Positions 46,625 through 58,611 of a stretch of 64,000 nt of DNA are shown here, in pieces. Below the pieces are notes generated by a model that had not been told where the DNA came from, ran no database searches, and saw nothing but the letters and a program-made list of their open reading frames with translations. A program made the translations under genes and the position numbers. Source of the stretch: Gordius sp. MW1 (lineage: Eukaryota; Nematomorpha; Gordioida; Gordea; Gordiidae); assembly GCA_964036665.1 (NCBI GenBank), contig OZ038530.1, positions 23,086,001 through 23,150,000 on the forward strand, read 5' to 3'. Position 1 is the stretch's first letter; every line of letters begins with the position of its first letter.

Positions 46625-48290
46625 TTCAATGAATCCCTTTTTTATTGGTCAGTAGCCAGCAAACGGCCAAATGGCCTATATTTAAAATATAGAAAAAAAA
46701 ATTTGCTACACTTTGGCCAATGGTCATTTTTTTCATTGGTCAGTGGCCAGAAAGATATAAATACACAAAAAACGAGAGAAAAAAAATTCGAATCACATTT
46801 TGGCCAATGGTCATTTTTTTTATTGGTCAGTAGCCAGGACACGGTCAAAAAGGATATAAATACATAAGAGACGAAAAAAAATTTCGATTCACATTTTGGC
46901 CAATGGTCACTTTTTTCATTGGTCAGTAGCCAGGACACGGTCAAAAAGGATCTAAATACATAAGAGACGAAAAAAAAAGAAAACAAAGATTATGAATCAC
47001 AATTTGGCCAATGGTCATTTTTTTCATTGGTCAGCAGCCAAGACACGGTCAAAAAGTATATTATCAATGGTATTAACAAGAACAATATATTAATTTAATT
47101 AAAAAATTTTTTTGTCCTCTCCGGGTATCGAGCCAGCAATTAAGAATTTGCCATCGCCGGGATTCGAACCCACATCAGTAGAGGCATAGGCTTTTGTAGG
47201 GGGGGGGGCACAGGGACCCATATCAGTAGAGGCATAGGTCCCGGGAGGGCATAGGGTAATTATCAATGTTAACCTAATATAGCAAAAAACCGAAAAAAAA
47301 ATTTCGATTTATACTTTGGCCAATGGTCATTTTTTTCATTGGTCAGTAGCTAGGACACGGTCAAAAAGGATATAAATATAAAAGAGACGAAAAAAACGAG
47401 AGAGAAAAAATTCGATTTATACTTTGGCCAATAGTCATTTTTTTCACTGGTCAGTAGCCAGGACACGGTCAAAAAAAATATAAATACATAAGAGACAAAA
47501 AAAAACGAAAAAAAAATTTTGATTTATTATTTGGCCAATGGTCATTTTTCCATTGGTCAGTAGCCAGGACACGGTCAAAAAGTCATATCATCAATGGTAT
47601 TAACAAGAACAATATATTAATTTAATTTGAAAAACAAATTTTTGCCGTCTCCGGGTAACGAACCAGCAATTAAGAATTTGCGCTCGCCGGGATCCGAACC
47701 CATATCAGTAGAGGCATAGACTTTTGTAGGGAAGGGGGCACAGGGACCCATATCAGTAGAGACATAGGCCCTTCTACGGGAGGGCATAGAGTAATAGTCA
47801 ATGTTAGCCTAATATACCAATTCAAAACGAGAAAAAAAAATTCGAATCACAATGTGGCCAATGGTCATTTTTTTCATTGGTCAGTAGCCAGGACACGGTC
47901 AAAAAGTCATATTATTAATGGTATTAACAGGAACAATATATTAATTAAATTTAAAAAAAAAAATTTGCCCTCTCCGGGTATCGAACCAGCAATTAAAAAT
48001 TTGCCCTCGCCGGGATTCGAACCCACATCAGTAGAGGCATAGGCTTTTGTAGGGGGGCACAGGGACCCATATCAGTAGAGGCATAGGCCCTTCTAGGGGA
48101 GGGCATAGGGTAATTATCAATGTTAACCTAATATACCAATTCAAAACCGAAAAAAAAATTTCGAATCACAATTTGGCCAATGGTCAGTTTTTTGATTGGT
48201 CAGTAGCCAGGACACGGTTAAAAAGTCATATTATCAATGGTATTAACAAGAACAATATATTAATTAAATTTTAAAAAAAACAGCCAATAA
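46625..48290. repeat. Array of CCAATGG-hairpin units with interleaved tRNA-like SINE segments
   Basis: About ten units start TTTGGCCAATGGTCATTTTT and continue TTGGTCAGTAGCCAGGACAC (for example near 46702, 46800, 46894, 47004, 47318, 47424, 47531, 47852, 48173). Spacing is about 95-110 bp inside runs. Minus-strand B boxes (GGTTCGAATCCCGG) lie near 47155 and 48012, and CATCAGTAGAGGCATAGGC occurs in pairs with CATATCAGTAGAGGC. Frames read through this array (for example 46642-46986 minus) are repeat artefacts. Confidence 0.82.
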
Positions 48291-48299
48291 AAAAAAAAT

Positions 48300-48960
48300 T
48301 TTTGCCCTCTCCGGGTATCGAACCAGCAATTCAGAACGTTGTCCGGACTACGGACGGACGGACAACGGACGGACTGACAACAAAAAGCGAGCCCATAAAT
48401 TGCATAGCATTAAAAAAATAAAAGAATGGACCTATAGATGAAACTTAAATCTACATGAATATGTTACTATTTTTCGTTAAATATTAAAAATGCCGTAGCA
48501 ATATAGCCTCAAAAGGCTTAAAAAGGGCATTTTTGGCACTTTCAACCTCGTATATCTAAAAAACTGGTAATCGTAGAAAAAACTCGGGCCTTCGGCCCTT
48601 GTGGGAAGGGGGAGGGGAGGGTAGAAGGGAAGGGGGGAAGGGAAGGGGGGACGACTCATCTTTACTTCGTATAAATGTATCATATTTGTATGCAATTTAT
48701 GGGCGAGAAAGGTGGGAAGGGGCGAGAATGCCTATAGGGGGGTATTAAATGCCTAATGATTAATTAATTTTTTATACAAATTTTCCATTTATAGGCAAAA
48801 TGTAATATAGGCAAGGGTTAGGGTTAGATTTAGTGTTTGCATCTAGTTGCGTATTACATTAGTTTTTACGGCTTTTAGTGATTATGGGTCTAACAAACAT
48901 TATATTATAAAACATCACAATGTTAAGAATTTGCAGAATTGTTGGGAGAAATTTTTGTTG
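48300..48960. repeat. Foldback fragment, GC-hairpin module and GGAC run
   Basis: Order: B-box remnant, (GGAC)n at 48351-48378, CATAAATTGCATAGCATT, a right-arm piece of the foldback (48420-48580), the CGGGCCTTCGGCCC module with purine tract (48585-48775), then GGCAAGGGTTAGGGTTAG. The last ~180 bp recurs at 49960-50150. Confidence 0.7.
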
Positions 48961-48984
48961 AATTTGAACAATTTTTAATTAAAA

Positions 48985-49735
48985 AAATCAAAAATTTGGC
49001 GAATGGTCATTTTTTCTCCATTGGTCAGTACTCAGTACCAAACCAACAGATACTCTATAAGTCAATGATAGCCAAAACAACGGAAAAAAAAATTTGATGC
49101 TAACTTTGGCCAATGGTCATTTTTTTCCATTGATCAGCTGCCAGCACACGGTAAAAATGGATATAAATTCATAAGAGTAAAAAAAACGGAAAAAAAATTT
49201 TCGAATCACATTTTGGCCAATGGTCATTTTTTTCCATTGGTCAGCAGCCAGGACACGGTAAAAGTGGATATAAATTCATAATAGTCAAAAAAAAACGAAA
49301 AAAAAATTTTCGAATCACATTTTGGCCAATGGTCATTTTATTCCATTGGTCAGCAGCCAGCGGACGGCCAAAAAGTCATAACAGCAATGGTAGGAACAGG
49401 AACAATCATAATAGAAAAAATAATTTCGATTCACATTTTAGCCAATGGTCATTTTTTCCACCGGTCAGGAGCCAGCGGACGGCCAAAAAGTCATAATAGC
49501 AATGGTAGTAACAGGAACAATCATAATAGTCAAAAAAAAACGAAAAAATATACTCGGATTCACATTTTGGCCAATGGTCATTTTTTTCATTGGTCAGCAG
49601 CCAGCGGACGGCCAAAAAATCTTATTATCAATGATAGTAACAAGAACAATCATAAGAGTCAAAAAAACTCCGGGATTCTAACCCAAAAACTAGTTAAATT
49701 GCATAGCAATTAAAAGTAAACAACTTTTATTTATG
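48985..49735. repeat. CCAATGG-hairpin array (CCATTGGTCAGCAGCCAG subtype)
   Basis: Seven consecutive units of about 100-120 bp at 48997, 49106, 49215, 49325, 49440 and 49568. They alternate GGACACGGTAAAAGTGG and GCGGACGGCCAAAAAGTC continuations, and end with CTAGTTAAATTGCATAGCAA. Confidence 0.8.
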
Positions 49736-49739
49736 TTTA

Positions 49740-51130
49740 TTATATAAAACTCGGGCCTTCGGCCCTCGTGCCTAGGGGGAGAAGGGAAGGGAATAGGGGA
49801 AGGGAAGGGGGGAAGACTCATCTGTACTTCGTATAAATGTATCATATTTGCTATGCAATTTATGGGCGAAAAAGGTGGGAAGGGGCGAGAATGCCTATAG
49901 GGGGGTATTAAATGCCTAATGATTAATTAATTATTTATACAAATTTTCCATTATAGGCAAAATTATATAGGCAAAATGTAATATAGGCAAGGGTTAGGGT
50001 TAGATTTAGTGTTTGCATCTAGTTGCGTATTACATTAGTTTTTATTGATTATGGGTCTAACAAACATTATATTATAAAAAAACACAATGTTAAGAATTTG
50101 CAGAATTGTTGGGAGAAATGTTTTGTTGAATTTGAACAATTTTTAATTAAAAAAATCAAAAATTTGGCCAATGGTCACTTTTTCTCTATTGGTCAGTACC
50201 AACAGATACTTTATAAGTCAATGATAGCCAAAAAAATGGAAAAAAAAATTTTGATGCTCACTTTGGCCAATGGTCATTTTTTTCCATTGGTCAGCAGCCA
50301 GGACACGGTAAAAGTGGATAAAAATTCATAAGAGTAAAAAAAAACGAAAAAAAAATTTTCAAATCACATTTTGGCCAATGGTCATTTTTTTCCATTGGTC
50401 AGCAGCCAGGACACGGTAAAAGTGGATATAAATTCATAATAGTCAAAAAAACGAAAAAAAAGTTTTCGAATCACATTTTGGCCAATGGTCATTTTATTCC
50501 ATTGGTCAGCAGCTAGCGGACGGCCAAAAAGTGATAATAGCAATGGTAGGAACAGGAACAATCATAATAGTCAAAAAAAACGAAAAAAATATTTTCGATT
50601 CACATTTTGGCCAATGGTCATTTTTTCCATCGGTCAGGAGCCAGCGGACGGCCAAAAAGTCATAATAGCAATGGTAGTAACAGGAACAATCATAATAGTC
50701 AAAAAAACGAAAAAATAAACTCGGATTCACATTTTGGCCAATGGTCATTTTTTTCAGTGGTCAGCAGCCAACGGACGGCCAAAAAGTCTTATTATCAATG
50801 ATAGTAACAAGAACAATCATAAGAGTCAAAAAAACCCGGGATTCTAACCCAAAAACTAGTTAAATTGCATAGCATTTAAAAGTAAACAACTTTTATTTAT
50901 GTTTATTATATAACATTGGTCAGCAGCCAGCGGACGGCCAAAAAGTCATAATAGCAATGGTAGAAACAGGAACAATCATAATAGTCAAAAAAAAACGAAA
51001 AAAATAATTTCGATTCACATTTTGGCCAATGGTCATTTTTTCATTGGTCAGCAGCCAGCGGACGGCCAAAAATTCTTATTATCAATGATAGTAACAAGAA
51101 CAATCATAAGAGTCAAAAAAACTCCGGGAT
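49740..51130. repeat. Near-duplicate of the 48585-49735 block
   Basis: The same series of parts recurs in the same order: GC-hairpin module (49750), GGCAAGGGTTAGGGTTAG (49987), AATTTGCAGAATTGTTGGGA (50095), then hairpin units at 50162, 50263, 50371, 50478, 50608 and 50735, with an extra partial repeat from 50914. This points to a segmental duplication of about 1.2 kb. Confidence 0.8.
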
Positions 51131-51139
51131 TCTAACCCC

Positions 51140-51400
51140 AAAACTAGTTAAATTGCATAGCAATTAAAAAGTAAACAACTTTTATTTATGTTTATTATAT
51201 AACTAGTAAAATTGCATAGCATTAAAAGTAAACAACTTTTATCTATGTTTATTATATAACAAAAACTAGTTAAATTGCATAGCAATTAAAAGTAAACAAC
51301 TTTTATTTATGTTTATTATATAACTAGTTAAATTGCATATCAATTAAAAGTAAACAACTTTTATTTATGTTTATTATATAATAGATAATTTAACAAATCT
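51140..51400. repeat. ~60-bp tandem repeat (CTAGTTAAATTGCATAGCAA unit)
   Basis: Four to five units of CTAGTTAAATTGCATAGCAA + TTAAAAGTAAACAACTTTTA + TTTATGTTTATTATATAA. Single copies end the hairpin arrays near 49690 and 50860. Confidence 0.8.
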
Positions 51401-51770
51401 TATATATAACACACCGAGGGAGATAGAGATGAGGGGTGGGGCACCTCTTTCTCATGCATTAATTTAAAAAATCGATAACCTAATATACCCAATGCAAATA
51501 GATAGGGAGGGTAACGGACAACGGACGGACAACCAAAAAACGAGCCCATAAATTGCATAGCAATTAATAAAAACTCGGGCCTTCGGCCCTCGTGGGAAGG
51601 GGGAGAAGGGAAGGGGAGTAGGGGAAGGGAAGAGGGGAAGGGGGAACTCTTCTATACTCCGTATAAACGTAGCATATTTGCTATGCAATTTATGGGCGAG
51701 AAAGGTGGGAAGGGGCGAGAATGCCTATAGGGGGTATTAGATGCAAAATAATTAGTTAATTAGTTATAGG
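51401..51770. repeat. GGGTGGGGCACCTC unit plus GC-hairpin module
   Basis: GAGATGAGGGGTGGGGCACC through CCAATGCAAATAGATAGG is repeated at 53440-53560 and 53960-54050. It is followed by GGACGGACAACC, CATAAATTGCATAGCAATTA and the CGGGCCTTCGGCCC module (51570). Confidence 0.7.
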
Positions 51771-51839
51771 CCCTTGTAGGGGAGGACATAGGGTAATTAT
51801 CAATGTTAACCAATTCAAAAACGGAAAAAAATTTCGATT

Positions 51840-52190
51840 TATTTGGCCAATGGTCATTTTTTTATTGGTCAGTAGCCAGCGGACGGTCAAAAATTCATAT
51901 TATCATTTTAACATGAACAAATATTAATTTAATTTAAAAAAATTAAAAAAAAAAATTTGTCCCCTCCCTGACTTGAACCCCACACCTCCAGTTCACAAGC
52001 CGGCGCTATAATCACTATACCATGCTGGCTTTAAAATAGTAGAAGTTATTATGTTATTTATATAGATAATGAAATAATAAAGTTGTGATTTATGTTTAGA
52101 AAATCAATATATTTCGTCGGTCAGTAGCCAGCGGACGGTCAAAAAGTCATATTATCAATGGTATTAACAAAAACAAAATATTAATTTAAT
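51840..52190. repeat. CCAATGG-hairpin units around a tRNA-derived SINE
   Basis: Hairpin half-units at 51843 and 52100 flank the best tRNA-like segment in the window (51961-52030). Confidence 0.65.
51961..52030 (-). repeat. tRNA-like SINE head
   Basis: On the minus strand GCCAGCATGGTATAGTGATT carries an A-box-like TGGTATAGTGA, and GGTGTGGGGTTCAAGTC carries a B-box-like GGTTCAAGTC at tRNA spacing, with CTTGTGAAC where the anticodon loop would be. The acceptor stem does not pair (GCCAGCA against GGAGGGG), so this is a tRNA-derived SINE, not a tRNA gene. Confidence 0.6.
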
Positions 52191-52744
52191 GTAAAAAAAA
52201 AATTAAAAAAAAAAGTTTTTTTTAGTTTTAAAAAAGGGCTAAATTCTTAAACTACCAGCCCGATTCGCTCGAAACTTTACCCGTAGGTGCCCAGGGCGGC
52301 CGGGGGTAAAATAACCTTTTCAAATTCCTAAAATACCTTTTCATTTTAAAAATATCGGACATTTCCCTGCCACACGTGCGGTGTAATATCTATGACACGT
52401 AGAAAAACTTTACTAATTATATAAACTTACGCGCGCCATCTAATAAAGTACAATTCGTGTTTGAGTTTAATAGTAGATTCAATTTAATTAGAAATAACGG
52501 GCTATGGTTATACCTTTGAAGGAGGTTTCGAATTTTGTGTTAGTTTCTACCGATATATTTTATCGTAAATTAGAATCTAATACCTATATTATTATTTTAA
52601 ATATTACTTTTTAGGTTTTCTATGAAATCACAATCTAATTAAATGAAATATATTAACCCAATAAAAAAATATATATGCATTTATAAGGTTAAAAATATAT
52701 ATTACATAGTTGGCTGTCTGTTAGACCATCTATAATAAATTTTT
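52191..52744. other. Unassigned AT-rich sequence
   Basis: A short GC-richer part at 52250-52310 (GCCCAGGGCGGCCGGGGG) looks like repeat debris. No gene. Confidence 0.4.
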
Positions 52745-53345
52745 AGGTTATATATAAAATTTGGCCAATGGTCATTTTTTTTCATTGGTAAGCAGCCAGG
52801 ACACGGTAAAAGTGGATATAAATTCATAAGTCAAAAAAAACGAAAAAAAAATTTTCGAATCACATTTTGGCCAATGGTCATTTTTTTCCATTGGTCAGCA
52901 GCCAGGACACGGTAAAAGTGGATATAAACTTATAATAGTCAAAAAAAAGCTAAAAAAAATTTTCGAATCACATTTTGGCCAATGGTCATTTTTTTCCATT
53001 GGTCAGCAGCCAGGACACGGTAAAAGTGGATATAAATTCATAATAGTCAAAAAAAACTAAAAAAAAATTTTCGAATTACATTTTGGCCAATGGTGATTTT
53101 TTTCCATTGGTCAGCAGCCAACGGACGGCCAAAAAGTCATAATAGCAATGGTAGTAACAGGAACAATCATAATAGTCAAAAAAAAAACGAAAAAAAAAAA
53201 CGAAAAAATAAACTCGGATTCACATTTTGGCCAATGGTCATTTTTTTCATTGGTCAGCAGCCAGCGGACGGCCAAAAAGTCTTATTATCAATGATAGTAA
53301 CAAGAACAATCATAAGAGTCAAAAAAATTCCGGGATTCTAACCCC
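52745..53345. repeat. CCAATGG-hairpin array, five units
   Basis: Units at 52760, 52867, 52975, 53083 and 53227, each TTTGGCCAATGGTCATTTTT and then CCATTGGTCAGCAGCCAG, spaced 105-145 bp, ending with the AAACTAGTTAAATTGCATAG motif. Confidence 0.8.
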
Positions 53346-54200
53346 AAAACTAGTTAAATTGCATAGCAATTACCAAAATTTAAATATAGATATACTTATG
53401 CATTAATTTAACGTAGCAATTAAAACCCGACCCCGCCGGGAGATAGAGATGAGGGGTGGGGCACCTCTTATGCATTAATTTAAAAAACTCTTTCTCATGC
53501 ATTAATTTAAAAAATCGATAACCTAATATACCCAATGCAAATAGATAGGGTAACGGACGGACAACGGACATCAACGGACAACCAAAAACGAGCCCATAAA
53601 TTGCATAGCAATTAAAATGAAACAATAATAGAACAAGCGGACGGCCAAAAAGTCATATTATCAATGGTAGTAACAGGAAAAATATATTAATTTAATTTAC
53701 AAACTAATAAAAAATTTGCCCTCTCCAGGAATCGAACCAGCAATTCAGAACGTTCGCCGGGGTTCGAACCCACATTAATAGAGGCATAGGCTTTTGTAGG
53801 GGCACAGGGACCCATATCAGTAGAGGCATAGGCCCTTGTAGTGGAGGGCATAGGGTAATTATAGCAATTAATATCAATGTTACCCAATTCAAAAACGAAT
53901 AGAAATAGTTATGCATCAATTTAACATAGCAATTAAAACCCGACCCCGCCCGAAAGCGAGGGAGATAGAGATGAGGGGTGGGGCACCTCTTTCTCATGCA
54001 TTAATTTAAAAAATCGATAACCTAATATACCCAATGCAAATAGATAGGGACGGACGGACAACGGACGGACAACAAAAAACGAGCCCATAAATTGCATAGC
54101 AATTAAAAACTAAAAACATATTATTTTAAACGCAAAATTCTCTATCAGAATTATTAGTCGAATTGTGGGATGTTTTTTTGTAGACCTGTGTTATTTGAAA
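53346..54200. repeat. Mixed repeat modules
   Basis: Two copies of the GGGTGGGGCACC unit (53440, 53960), (GGAC)n, CATAAATTGCATAGCAATTA, a minus-strand B box near 53765 (GGGTTCGAACCC context), paired CAGTAGAGGCATAGGC units, and a foldback end fragment at 54105-54195. Confidence 0.65.
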
Positions 54201-54672
54201 AATAAAGTGTGAGCAGCCTCATAGAAACAAAGCATCAAAACCAAATATAGTTGGGAAATGGATTTAAAAAAATCATTAGATCAAATAGAGGGAATAAAGT
54301 ATATCAATTATTTAATTAAAACATTTATAAAATTAGCGCTAAAATAAATTGATACCATACATTTTTAATATTATACTGAGCACATCACTGAAAAACAATA
54401 TTTTTTGAAAAATGTACACTAGGAATTTTAAAAACATTATAAATCTAGCTAAATTATAGAAATCAATAAGTTTATAAAAGTTATTTTTCCAATTGACTCT
54501 CTATAAATAATAAACTCTAGGTCACAAAAAAAATTAAAATTTTATAAAATGATCATAGAATTGCCTAGAAGTCAAGCTGATGGAATTTTATTGTCTCTAT
54601 ACTTTCACTAAAGTTATCAATTCATATGACTAGATTTGATGTTTTCTCTCCCTGAATAAATATGGTCCCACT
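54201..54672. other. AT-rich spacer, nothing recognised
   Basis: No coding or repeat signature seen. Confidence 0.45.
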
Positions 54673-54874
54673 TAGTGTTGTAGAAACGGCTGGGTTTGGT
54701 TTGGTCGAACTTTGGTTTTAGTCGACTAAACATAAACAGACCACAGGTTATTTGGTATGTAATTCTTGGTCGCATAAACAGACCAAATTTTTTGTCAAAC
54801 CTTGGTCCGTTTAAGTTTGGTCGACTAAAACCGAAGGTGGACCAAACAAAACACCAGCCGTTTTTACAACACTA
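54673..54874. mobile_element. TAGTGTTGTAGAAACGG MITE, 202 bp
   Basis: The ends TAGTGTTGTAGAAACGGCTG and CCGTTTTTACAACACTA are inverted. The interior repeats TTGGTCGACTAAA and AACAGACCA. The flanking octamers GTCCCACT and ACCCCACG agree at 5 of 8. Confidence 0.7.
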
Positions 54875-55104
54875 ACCCCACGACCCTCACCGAACAGGGC
54901 AAGGTCAAAAATATGTGGCCCTCTTGAAGTCAATATTTTGACCTACATAGTTTCTTGCCATTCTTCATATGCAAAAATGGGTTTGGTGCTCAAAAAGATA
55001 GGCACCTTTTGTAAATAATCTGCATTTTTCGAAAACAAAATCAATCGCAATTCTAATTGCCAATTTTCCATTCAAACTAGATCAGTCAAATTTGTTTACG
55101 TTTT
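54875..55104. other. Spacer before the LTR element
   Basis: Nothing recognised except the GTTTT target copy at 55100-55104. Confidence 0.45.
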
Positions 55105-56978
55105 TATCGTATTCGTGGAAGGAACACGATTTAAATAAAAAGGTTCAGAAGGAAAGAATTCTTAGGAATTAATTGGGGGAATTTAAAGGACGTAAAAAAT
55201 AAACTATTTGGGGATGGCCGGGGCTTAAAGCCACTAAATAAAGATAACTTTACCGCTTTACATTGTCCTCCCCACCGGGAGTAATTATTAGTAGGAATTT
55301 TCACTACATTTTTATTTCATTAACACTACGTAGCAAAATTATATTAATGTATCAATCTCCTTACTACAAATCACTCATCCGTATTCATGTTGATAAACAA
55401 TCATATATGGGGATAAAATAAATAATATCAGCGCGTCGGGGGGGGGGATTTAATATGCGTACTAAACTTAATTAGAAAAGGAGAGACGTGTGGCGGCGGC
55501 GTCTATACCTTTTACAAACAAAGTAAACATCTGGCTTAGTCTTTGTATACTTGTATCTCCGGATACGCTAATTTCATATCTTCGTGTATGGGTACACGAT
55601 ATCTTTTCCTTTTAAAAGTCGAAGACTTAATGTATTTTCGATAGAGTTCTAAGAGCTCAGTGCAACTATCAAGGCGGCGTTATTAACATTATAAGTTTCA
55701 AACATCTGGCATCGAATACCGACTCTGGCCTTTGCTCAAACGACGACTGATATATGTAAAAATCAGTGATAAAAAGGCAACGTCATGACTAACGGATTTT
55801 TCTTCCAGCTCTGTGACTCACCTAGCAACAGCCTTGACAAAACTTATAATTAATATAGAGTGTAAACTGCCATCTTGAAAATTATCCTTTCTTGCCCACG
55901 AGCAGACTGTCAAATACTAGTCAAAGAAACTGCGGGGGGGAGGGATTTTAATATTGGTTAACAATATAATTTTCATATAATAAATATATGTAAATAAATC
56001 AAGTGTATAATTCTGTCTTACAATAATATTTTAGCGGCACATTAAGAATATAGGCCTTGAGAATTAGTTAGGGATGATTCTGCATAATTGATATTTTGAT
56101 TTAAATCAGTTTCGGGATTTTCATTCTTTCGAAGAATTCTGCCATCTGTTCTCAGAAATATTGGAATTACCACTGAATTATGTTTGCGGTTTATTAAATT
56201 TGGTAGCCAATTGTTCGAATATTTCCGAATCATGGATTGGTTCGATTGTTTTACTAGAATAATTTTATCCGATATCCCTGCGCTGTGAAGGTTGTTCATG
56301 GCAAACGGGAAGTTCCTGGAATAATTTTATCCGAATAATTTTATCCATTCCATTCAGAAGAAGGGGGGGGGGCGGCAATTTGAATTCCAAATTAATTTTT
56401 CTGTATAAATTATTTCCTTTTTCGTTTTGTAGAATAATTCCTGGTTTCCTCCATCGGGCGTGAGTAGAATATCTGACACCAAATATCGTATTCGTGGAAG
56501 GAACACGATTTAAATAAAAAGGTTCAGAAGGAAAGAATTCTTAGGAATTAATTGGGGGAATTTAAAGGACGTAAAAAATAAACTATTTGGGGATGGCCGG
56601 GGCTTAAAGCCACTAAATAAAGATAACTTTACCGCTTTACATTGTCCTCCCCACCGGGAGTAATTATTAGTAGGAATTTTCACTACATTTTTATTTCATT
56701 AACACTACGTAGCAAAATTATATTAATGTATCAATCTCCTTACTACAAATCACTCATCCGTATTCATGTTGATAAACAATCATATATGGGGATAAAATAA
56801 ATAATATCAGCGCGTCGGGGGGGGATTTAATATGCGTACTAAACTTAATTAGAAAAGGAGAGACGTGTGGCGGCGGCGTCTATACCTTTTACAAACAAAG
56901 TAAACATCTGGCTTAGTCTTTGTATACTTGTATCTCCGAATACGCTAATTTCATATCTTCGTGTATGGGTACACGATA
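55105..56978 (-). mobile_element. Compact non-autonomous LTR retrotransposon (TRIM/LARD-like)
   Basis: Two near-identical direct repeats (55105-55601, 56484-56978; ~495 bp) differ by a G-run length (10 against 8) and one GGATAC/GAATAC change. Each runs from TATCGT to ACGATA on the minus strand. GTTTT flanks both sides (55100-55104, 56979-56983). Minus-strand reading: just inside the 5' LTR is TTTGGTGTCAGATATTC, a tRNA-primer-binding-site type motif. Just before the 3' LTR is a purine tract AAAAGGAAAAGA. The interior is only 882 bp. It holds one 85-codon frame (56042-56299, minus; IPIFLRTDGRILRKNENPE) with no recognised gag or pol motif, plus a short GGATAAAATTATTC duplication. Confidence 0.85.
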
Positions 56979-56989
56979 GTTTTACATCC

Positions 56990-57335
56990 AAACTACCCAC
57001 CCTGGCCCGCCCGAACCCTTCTAAGTGTCCGCCCGACCATACCCAAATCATTGAAGCAACCCGAACTGCTTGGCCCAAAATGATTTGTAAGATTTTCAGC
57101 AATAGTTTTGTCATATCTTTTAAAAAATTTTCAATTAAATTCTTGATTTTTCAGATAAGAACTAACATTAATAAATATACACCAAAACAAAATAATACGC
57201 TTTATAAAAGATCTCATTAAGCCCGAATTCCCTTGTTCTTGTTGTGATTATTGCCTGGGTCCGCCCGATAATCATATTTGCCATAGTTGCCCCGTCCGCG
57301 GGCAAGGTCGGGCGGCGGGCCGGGCCTTTCTGTTA
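56990..57335. repeat. Degraded GC-rich hAT-like fragment
   Basis: CCCACCCTGGCCCGCCCGAA, GTCCGCCCGACC and, at the right, GGTCGGGCGGCGGGCCGGGC bracket AT-rich sequence, as in the GC-rich hAT copies. TIRs and TSD not resolved. Confidence 0.5.
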
Positions 57336-58600
57336 TTTTAACAATTTTTTTGGATCTAGACTCTCATGAAAGAGGAAGATTAGTGCATATTCTTAATCTT
57401 ATTACTCTCTCATATTAATACGCGATAAATGTAGTATTAAAAACTAATCACATACATGGGCGTGCCAGGGGGTAAAAAAAAATCTTTAAAATTTCATAAA
57501 ATTATGGCTAAAATTTCAAAAAATGCTCATTTTGCTCCTATATGTTTTTTGTAATAAAAGCTAATAAAAAAGATTGAAAACCCACATTGTGATATGGCAT
57601 GGAGTAAGTATATGGTCAAGGGTGGGACGTCCATTTGTATGAGACAGGTTAGGGCATCCATTGTGGGAAATAGATTGTCAGCCAAATCGTAGGCTAACAT
57701 CGGAGGCTCAGCAAAAAAGGTGGTGGGTATTAAAGAACCTATAAAATAATAATATAATGTTTAGTAATGTCAGCCATTCAATGTTATTGAGTCTTCAATA
57801 TTAGCAAAAGCGATTTTAAATTAACTCAGCGCATGTTTATTAGAGTTGCTCATTGCTTCAACTCCAGACGCGAGGATGCACACTGAGTTGTTGGGGGGGG
57901 GGGGGGGGGGGTTAATTTATTTGTGATATATGATATGAGCAGATTTTTAAAGTTACTAACTCGTAACAATTGCTTCTAATAAAGCTATCTGCTCAATGCT
58001 TGAAGATTCTTCTGCTTCGACTCGATGCTCGAGCATTTTTAAATGCTTCTGTTCTGCCTAGTGCACCGAATAGCAATCACAGATTGTACTAACGCGCTTA
58101 TTAAACAACTCTTTGTGCGTGCTCGAGCAAAGCACATAGTGAGGCTATAACTATTCTAATGTTTACAAACTAAAGTGGAATGCATTAAGGCGGTCAAAAA
58201 TAAAACCCATAAATTGCATAGCAATTAATATTTTAACTCACATTCAAATAAAAAATGGCAAACTTTTAGATTTTGAAAGAGTGGTAATGCATTTGGTATT
58301 GGTAATTATCCTAGCCTACCTTAGGATTATAATCTTCTTTCATTTATAAAATAAATTTTTTAAAATTTTTGAGGCAATGAATCATTAAATTCGATACAAT
58401 TTCCTATCAAAAACATTTACACCTTTGATGTACTAACAAATATGTAGACCCTTAATTTCCACCACCCTCCCACCTAAATATACAAATTAAGTTTTTTTAA
58501 ATGAATTATATAGTAAATTATTGTCATACTACCTTTACTTATTTTTTGCCCCTTCTAATCGTAAAACAAGATAGCTACCTATATTCAACAATAAAAATTT
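57336..58600. other. Spacer downstream of the MED24 exons
   Basis: A ~20-G run lies at 57893-57911. CATAAATTGCATAGCAATTA at 58209 is a stray module end. The final MED24 exon(s) should lie here or farther left on the minus strand, but I could not identify them. Confidence 0.4.
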
Positions 58601-58611
58601 CACATACATAC

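Noticed and set aside
48820..48850. GGGTTAGGGTTAG resembling telomere repeat (also 49990 and 27340-27390)
   Set aside because: Only two units each, inside dispersed repeats, so not an interstitial telomere array.
46642..50801. Open frames of 60-115 codons with repeated FFIGQ/ASGRPK-type peptides
   Set aside because: All lie in the CCAATGG-hairpin arrays and occur on both strands and in several frames; artefacts of unit lengths.
46625..53345. CRISPR-like array (regular repeats with spacers)
   Set aside because: Eukaryotic context; the spacers are themselves repeated and alternate with SINE pieces, and no cas genes are present.
56867..57220. 117-codon plus-strand and 89-codon minus-strand frames
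   Set aside because: They straddle the end of the LTR and a degraded GC-rich repeat; no motif and no splice context.
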